19,264 nt of DNA, taken from the NCBI GenBank assembly GCA_964600225.1, contig CAZRIT010000036.1, positions 1-19,264 on the forward strand. Direction: 5' to 3'. The notes beneath the pieces are model-generated. The model searched no databases, was not told where the DNA came from, and worked only from the letters and a program-made list of their open reading frames with translations. Shown one piece after another: positions 18,852 to 19,264 of this stretch. Made by a program: the position numbers and the translations under genes. This stretch comes from CAZRIT01 sp964600225. GTDB taxonomy: Bacteria > Bacillota > Clostridia > Christensenellales > CAG-138. How positions within the stretch are numbered: the stretch's first letter is position 1; every line of letters begins with the position of its first letter.

Positions 18852-19264
18852 TCAGCCAACCGCATCCTTGTACTTGTCGGGTACGGTCAGGCCGATGGCA
18901 GCCGCGGTTTCCCCATTGACGGTGGCGTCAAAGCCCGTGGCAAACTCGACGGGCATTTGGGAAATATCCGCGCCCTCAAGAAGGATTTTGACGGCCATCA
19001 GGCCCGTCTGGTAGCCCAGGTCGAAGTAGTTGATGCCCAGGGTAGCCAGGCCGCCCGCGTTGACCATGTTGCTTTCGCCGCAGATGGTGGGAACCTTGGC
19101 CGCGTTGGCCACATCGCCCACGATGGGCATGGCCGAGGCCAGCGTGTTATCGGTGGGGATGTAGATGGCGTCGCACTTGGTCACCAGCGTCTGCATGGCC
19201 TGCTGGACGTCGTTGGTGGAGGTGACGGTGATCTCGGTGTAGGCTTTGCCCAGCGCCTCGATCT
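18852..19264 (-). CDS. ABC transporter substrate-binding protein, C-terminal part (TrpX-type)
   Basis: The minus-strand frame enters at the window edge and ends with TGA at 18852-18854, giving the last 137 residues. Family marks of COG2984 binding proteins are TEITVTSTNDVQQAMQTLV, KCDAIYIPTDNTLASAM, VPTICGESNMVNAGGLATLG, and INYFDLGYQTGLMAVKIL followed by the late segment ADISQMPVEFA. These periplasmic-type (here lipid-anchored, as usual in Gram-positives) proteins capture the ligand for the permease; known members bind tryptophan or tyrosine, and many are unassigned. The signal peptide, the lipobox and the true start are outside the window. The permease and ATPase genes follow on the same strand after 365 bp. 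Confidence 0.9.
   Translation of the reverse strand, partial: IEALGKAYTEITVTSTNDVQQAMQTLVTKCDAIYIPTDNTLASAMPIVGDVANAAKVPTICGESNMVNAGGLATLGINYFDLGYQTGLMAVKILLEGADISQMPVEFATGFDATVNGETAAAIGLTVPDKYKDAVG

Overview
The window looks like a chromosomal piece of a moderately GC-rich Firmicute, probably an anaerobic gut-type Clostridia genome. The reasons are strong GGAGG-type ribosome binding sites, canonical sigma-A promoters, intrinsic terminators with T-runs, and families typical of that class: DUF3795, a QueG-like 4Fe-4S protein, an Ere-like hydrolase, an SPFH protein with a small ribbon-helix-helix partner, and a COG2984/4120/1101-type ABC transporter. A run of ten N at 5309-5318 marks a scaffold join, so this is a draft or metagenome assembly and contiguity across that point is not proven. 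Genus cannot be assigned from the sequence.

Left end (1-1430): the 3' part of an elongator tRNA-Met and its terminator, then a degraded stretch holding an internal piece of a MATE efflux gene and the first third of a SnoaL-like gene. Next (1440-5230) come mostly single-gene units: a CatA-like acetyltransferase and a Cu/Zn superoxide dismutase on the plus strand, then, on the minus strand, a membrane-anchored erythromycin-esterase-like protein, a small exported four-cysteine protein and a double 4Fe-4S cluster protein. After the scaffold gap (5319-7140) a minus-strand group contains a DMT transporter with an extreme histidine tail, a DUF3795 protein and the start of a third gene cut by the gap. 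At 7224-8905 lie an SPFH membrane protein coupled to an RHH protein and a small two-helix membrane protein, each with a readable promoter. At 9291-10457 are a ZIP metal transporter and a YjbR-like protein.

Right half: a TIM-barrel isomerase/epimerase-like gene and a D-2-hydroxyacid dehydrogenase form a two-gene minus-strand operon. The most coherent regulatory unit follows at 12825-16446. A phytoene-desaturase/retinol-saturase-like flavoprotein is translationally coupled to an FAD/NAD/2Fe-2S reductase, and both are divergent from a GntR/FCD regulator. The shared 189-bp intergenic region has one good promoter in each direction, and just downstream of each -10 box sits a copy of TGGTNNNACCA, the half-site architecture known for FCD regulators. 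This reads as an autoregulated two-component electron-transfer system for reducing (or oxidising) an unknown, probably hydrophobic substrate.

The last part (16790-19264) is an ABC importer of the TrpXYZ type (binding protein, permease, ATPase). Its first two genes are separated by a 365-bp spacer carrying an element of about 277 bp with inverted ends, packed with nested hairpins. A solo 46-bp palindrome at 5938-5983 shares its end sequence. A second, unrelated repeat family (a CCCCGCCGCAGCGG module plus 29-30 bp tandem units built on CTCGGNATGAC) occupies three intergenic regions. Several of these repeats start exactly at stop codons.
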